Source: Mesorhizobium sp. Z1-4 (lineage in GTDB: Bacteria > Pseudomonadota > Alphaproteobacteria > Rhizobiales > Rhizobiaceae). From it: a stretch of 64,000 nucleotides of DNA. Numbering within the stretch: position 1 is the stretch's first letter; the number at the start of each line of letters is the position of its first letter. Positions 63,827 through 64,000 of this stretch are shown here, piece after piece. The translations under genes and the position numbers were made by a program. The notes under the pieces were generated by a model. It saw only the letters and a program-made list of their open reading frames with translations. It did not search any database and had not been told where the DNA came from. The stretch lies in NCBI RefSeq assembly GCF_004000235.1, contig NZ_RCIO01000003.1, forward strand, positions 186,373 through 250,372, read 5' to 3'.

Positions 63827-64000
63827 CTTCTCCTGCCGCGGCCGGTGCTTGCGCGTCCGCTTCGTGCGCCGGTGCGCCGCTTCGATTTGTGAAACGAGCG
63901 CGTTCCCTGTGGCATGGGGCCGGGTTCGGTCAGCATCTCGAAAAGCATCGATCCGGCGAGTGGCGTTACTTCCTTCAATCTCACATCGACGCGATCCGCC
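63823..64000 (-). CDS. rnr: C-terminal end of a probable ribonuclease R, 5' part outside window
   Basis: 59 codons to the TGA at 63823-63825. The visible part begins ADRVDVRLKEVTPLAGSMLF, which matches the last beta strand of the S1 domain in alphaproteobacterial RNase R, and ends in a very basic tail (HKSKRRTGARSGRASTGRGRRR). The neighbouring DUF983 and Nudix genes are the usual rhizobial neighbours of rnr. The assignment rests on this short tail and context. Confidence 0.6.
   Translation of the reverse strand, partial: ADRVDVRLKEVTPLAGSMLFEMLTEPGPMPQGTRSFHKSKRRTGARSGRASTGRGRRR

Overview
The window is a GC-rich, densely packed stretch of chromosome from an alphaproteobacterium of the order Hyphomicrobiales (Rhizobiales). 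It looks closest to the Phyllobacteriaceae (Mesorhizobium, Nitratireductor, Aquamicrobium), but that placement is inference. The markers used are a BA14K-type secreted protein, the DUF3572-divK-pleD block, an FnrN-type regulator beside a complete ccoNOQP-ccoGHIS set, an alphaproteobacterial SOS box (GAAC-N7-GAAC) at dinB, and a rhizobial-style amino-acid attenuator before ilvB. No phage, transposon, CRISPR array or plasmid function was seen.

Layout. 1-6000: the end of a GGDEF protein, a HerA-type ATPase, then the attenuated ilvBN operon and an orphan formyltransferase-fold gene. 6054-8361: a LysE-type exporter whose Shine-Dalgarno lies in a long hairpin, then a cobalt-type nitrile hydratase operon (alpha, beta, accessory protein). 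8371-18820: mostly housekeeping genes (RecD-like helicase, PP2C phosphatase, SpoIIAA-like protein, pdxJ, pepT, a flavin monooxygenase, a GST with its divergent MarR regulator, a TetR regulator next to ilvC, deoD). 18977-23244: PilZ and BA14K proteins, an endonuclease/exonuclease/phosphatase-family protein, a Nudix hydrolase, a 53-residue membrane protein, a PhzF-family protein and tRNA-Lys(CTT).

23346-41516 is the main accessory region. It holds two carbohydrate-type ABC transporters, two paralogous RpiR/SIS regulators, one truncated ABC-ATPase remnant and catabolic enzymes. The minus-strand unit from 41483 down to 32277 encodes an M81 (MlrC-like) protein, a fold-III PLP lyase of the D-serine dehydratase/D-threonine aldolase family, 2-keto-3-deoxygalactonokinase (DgoK), KDPGal aldolase (DgoA), a RidA protein, a complete ABC transporter and an NTF2-like protein. 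No galactonate dehydratase is present. I infer that the PLP lyase may supply 2-keto-3-deoxy-galactonate by deaminating an amino sugar acid. The promoter of this unit (TTGACA, 17 bp, ATAGAT) lies between two RpiR-like palindromes whose centres are 52 bp apart.

41968-56918 is a microaerobic respiration and copper block: a DMT transporter, hemN, fnrN, a hemerythrin, ccoNOQP, ccoGHIS, a copper P-type ATPase with two YHS domains, cueR, and a 45-residue membrane protein. Three FNR boxes of the form TTGAC-N4-ATCAA and one CueR-type promoter with a 19-bp spacer tie these genes together: low oxygen induces the cbb3 oxidase, its assembly and copper-loading factors, and oxygen-independent haem synthesis.

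57079-64000: dinB with an N-terminal zinc-ribbon-like segment and a LexA box at its start, a GNAT acetyltransferase, a HAD-like phosphatase, DUF3572, the cell-cycle regulators divK and pleD, rpmG, a Nudix hydrolase, a DUF983 protein, and the 3' end of a gene that is probably rnr.
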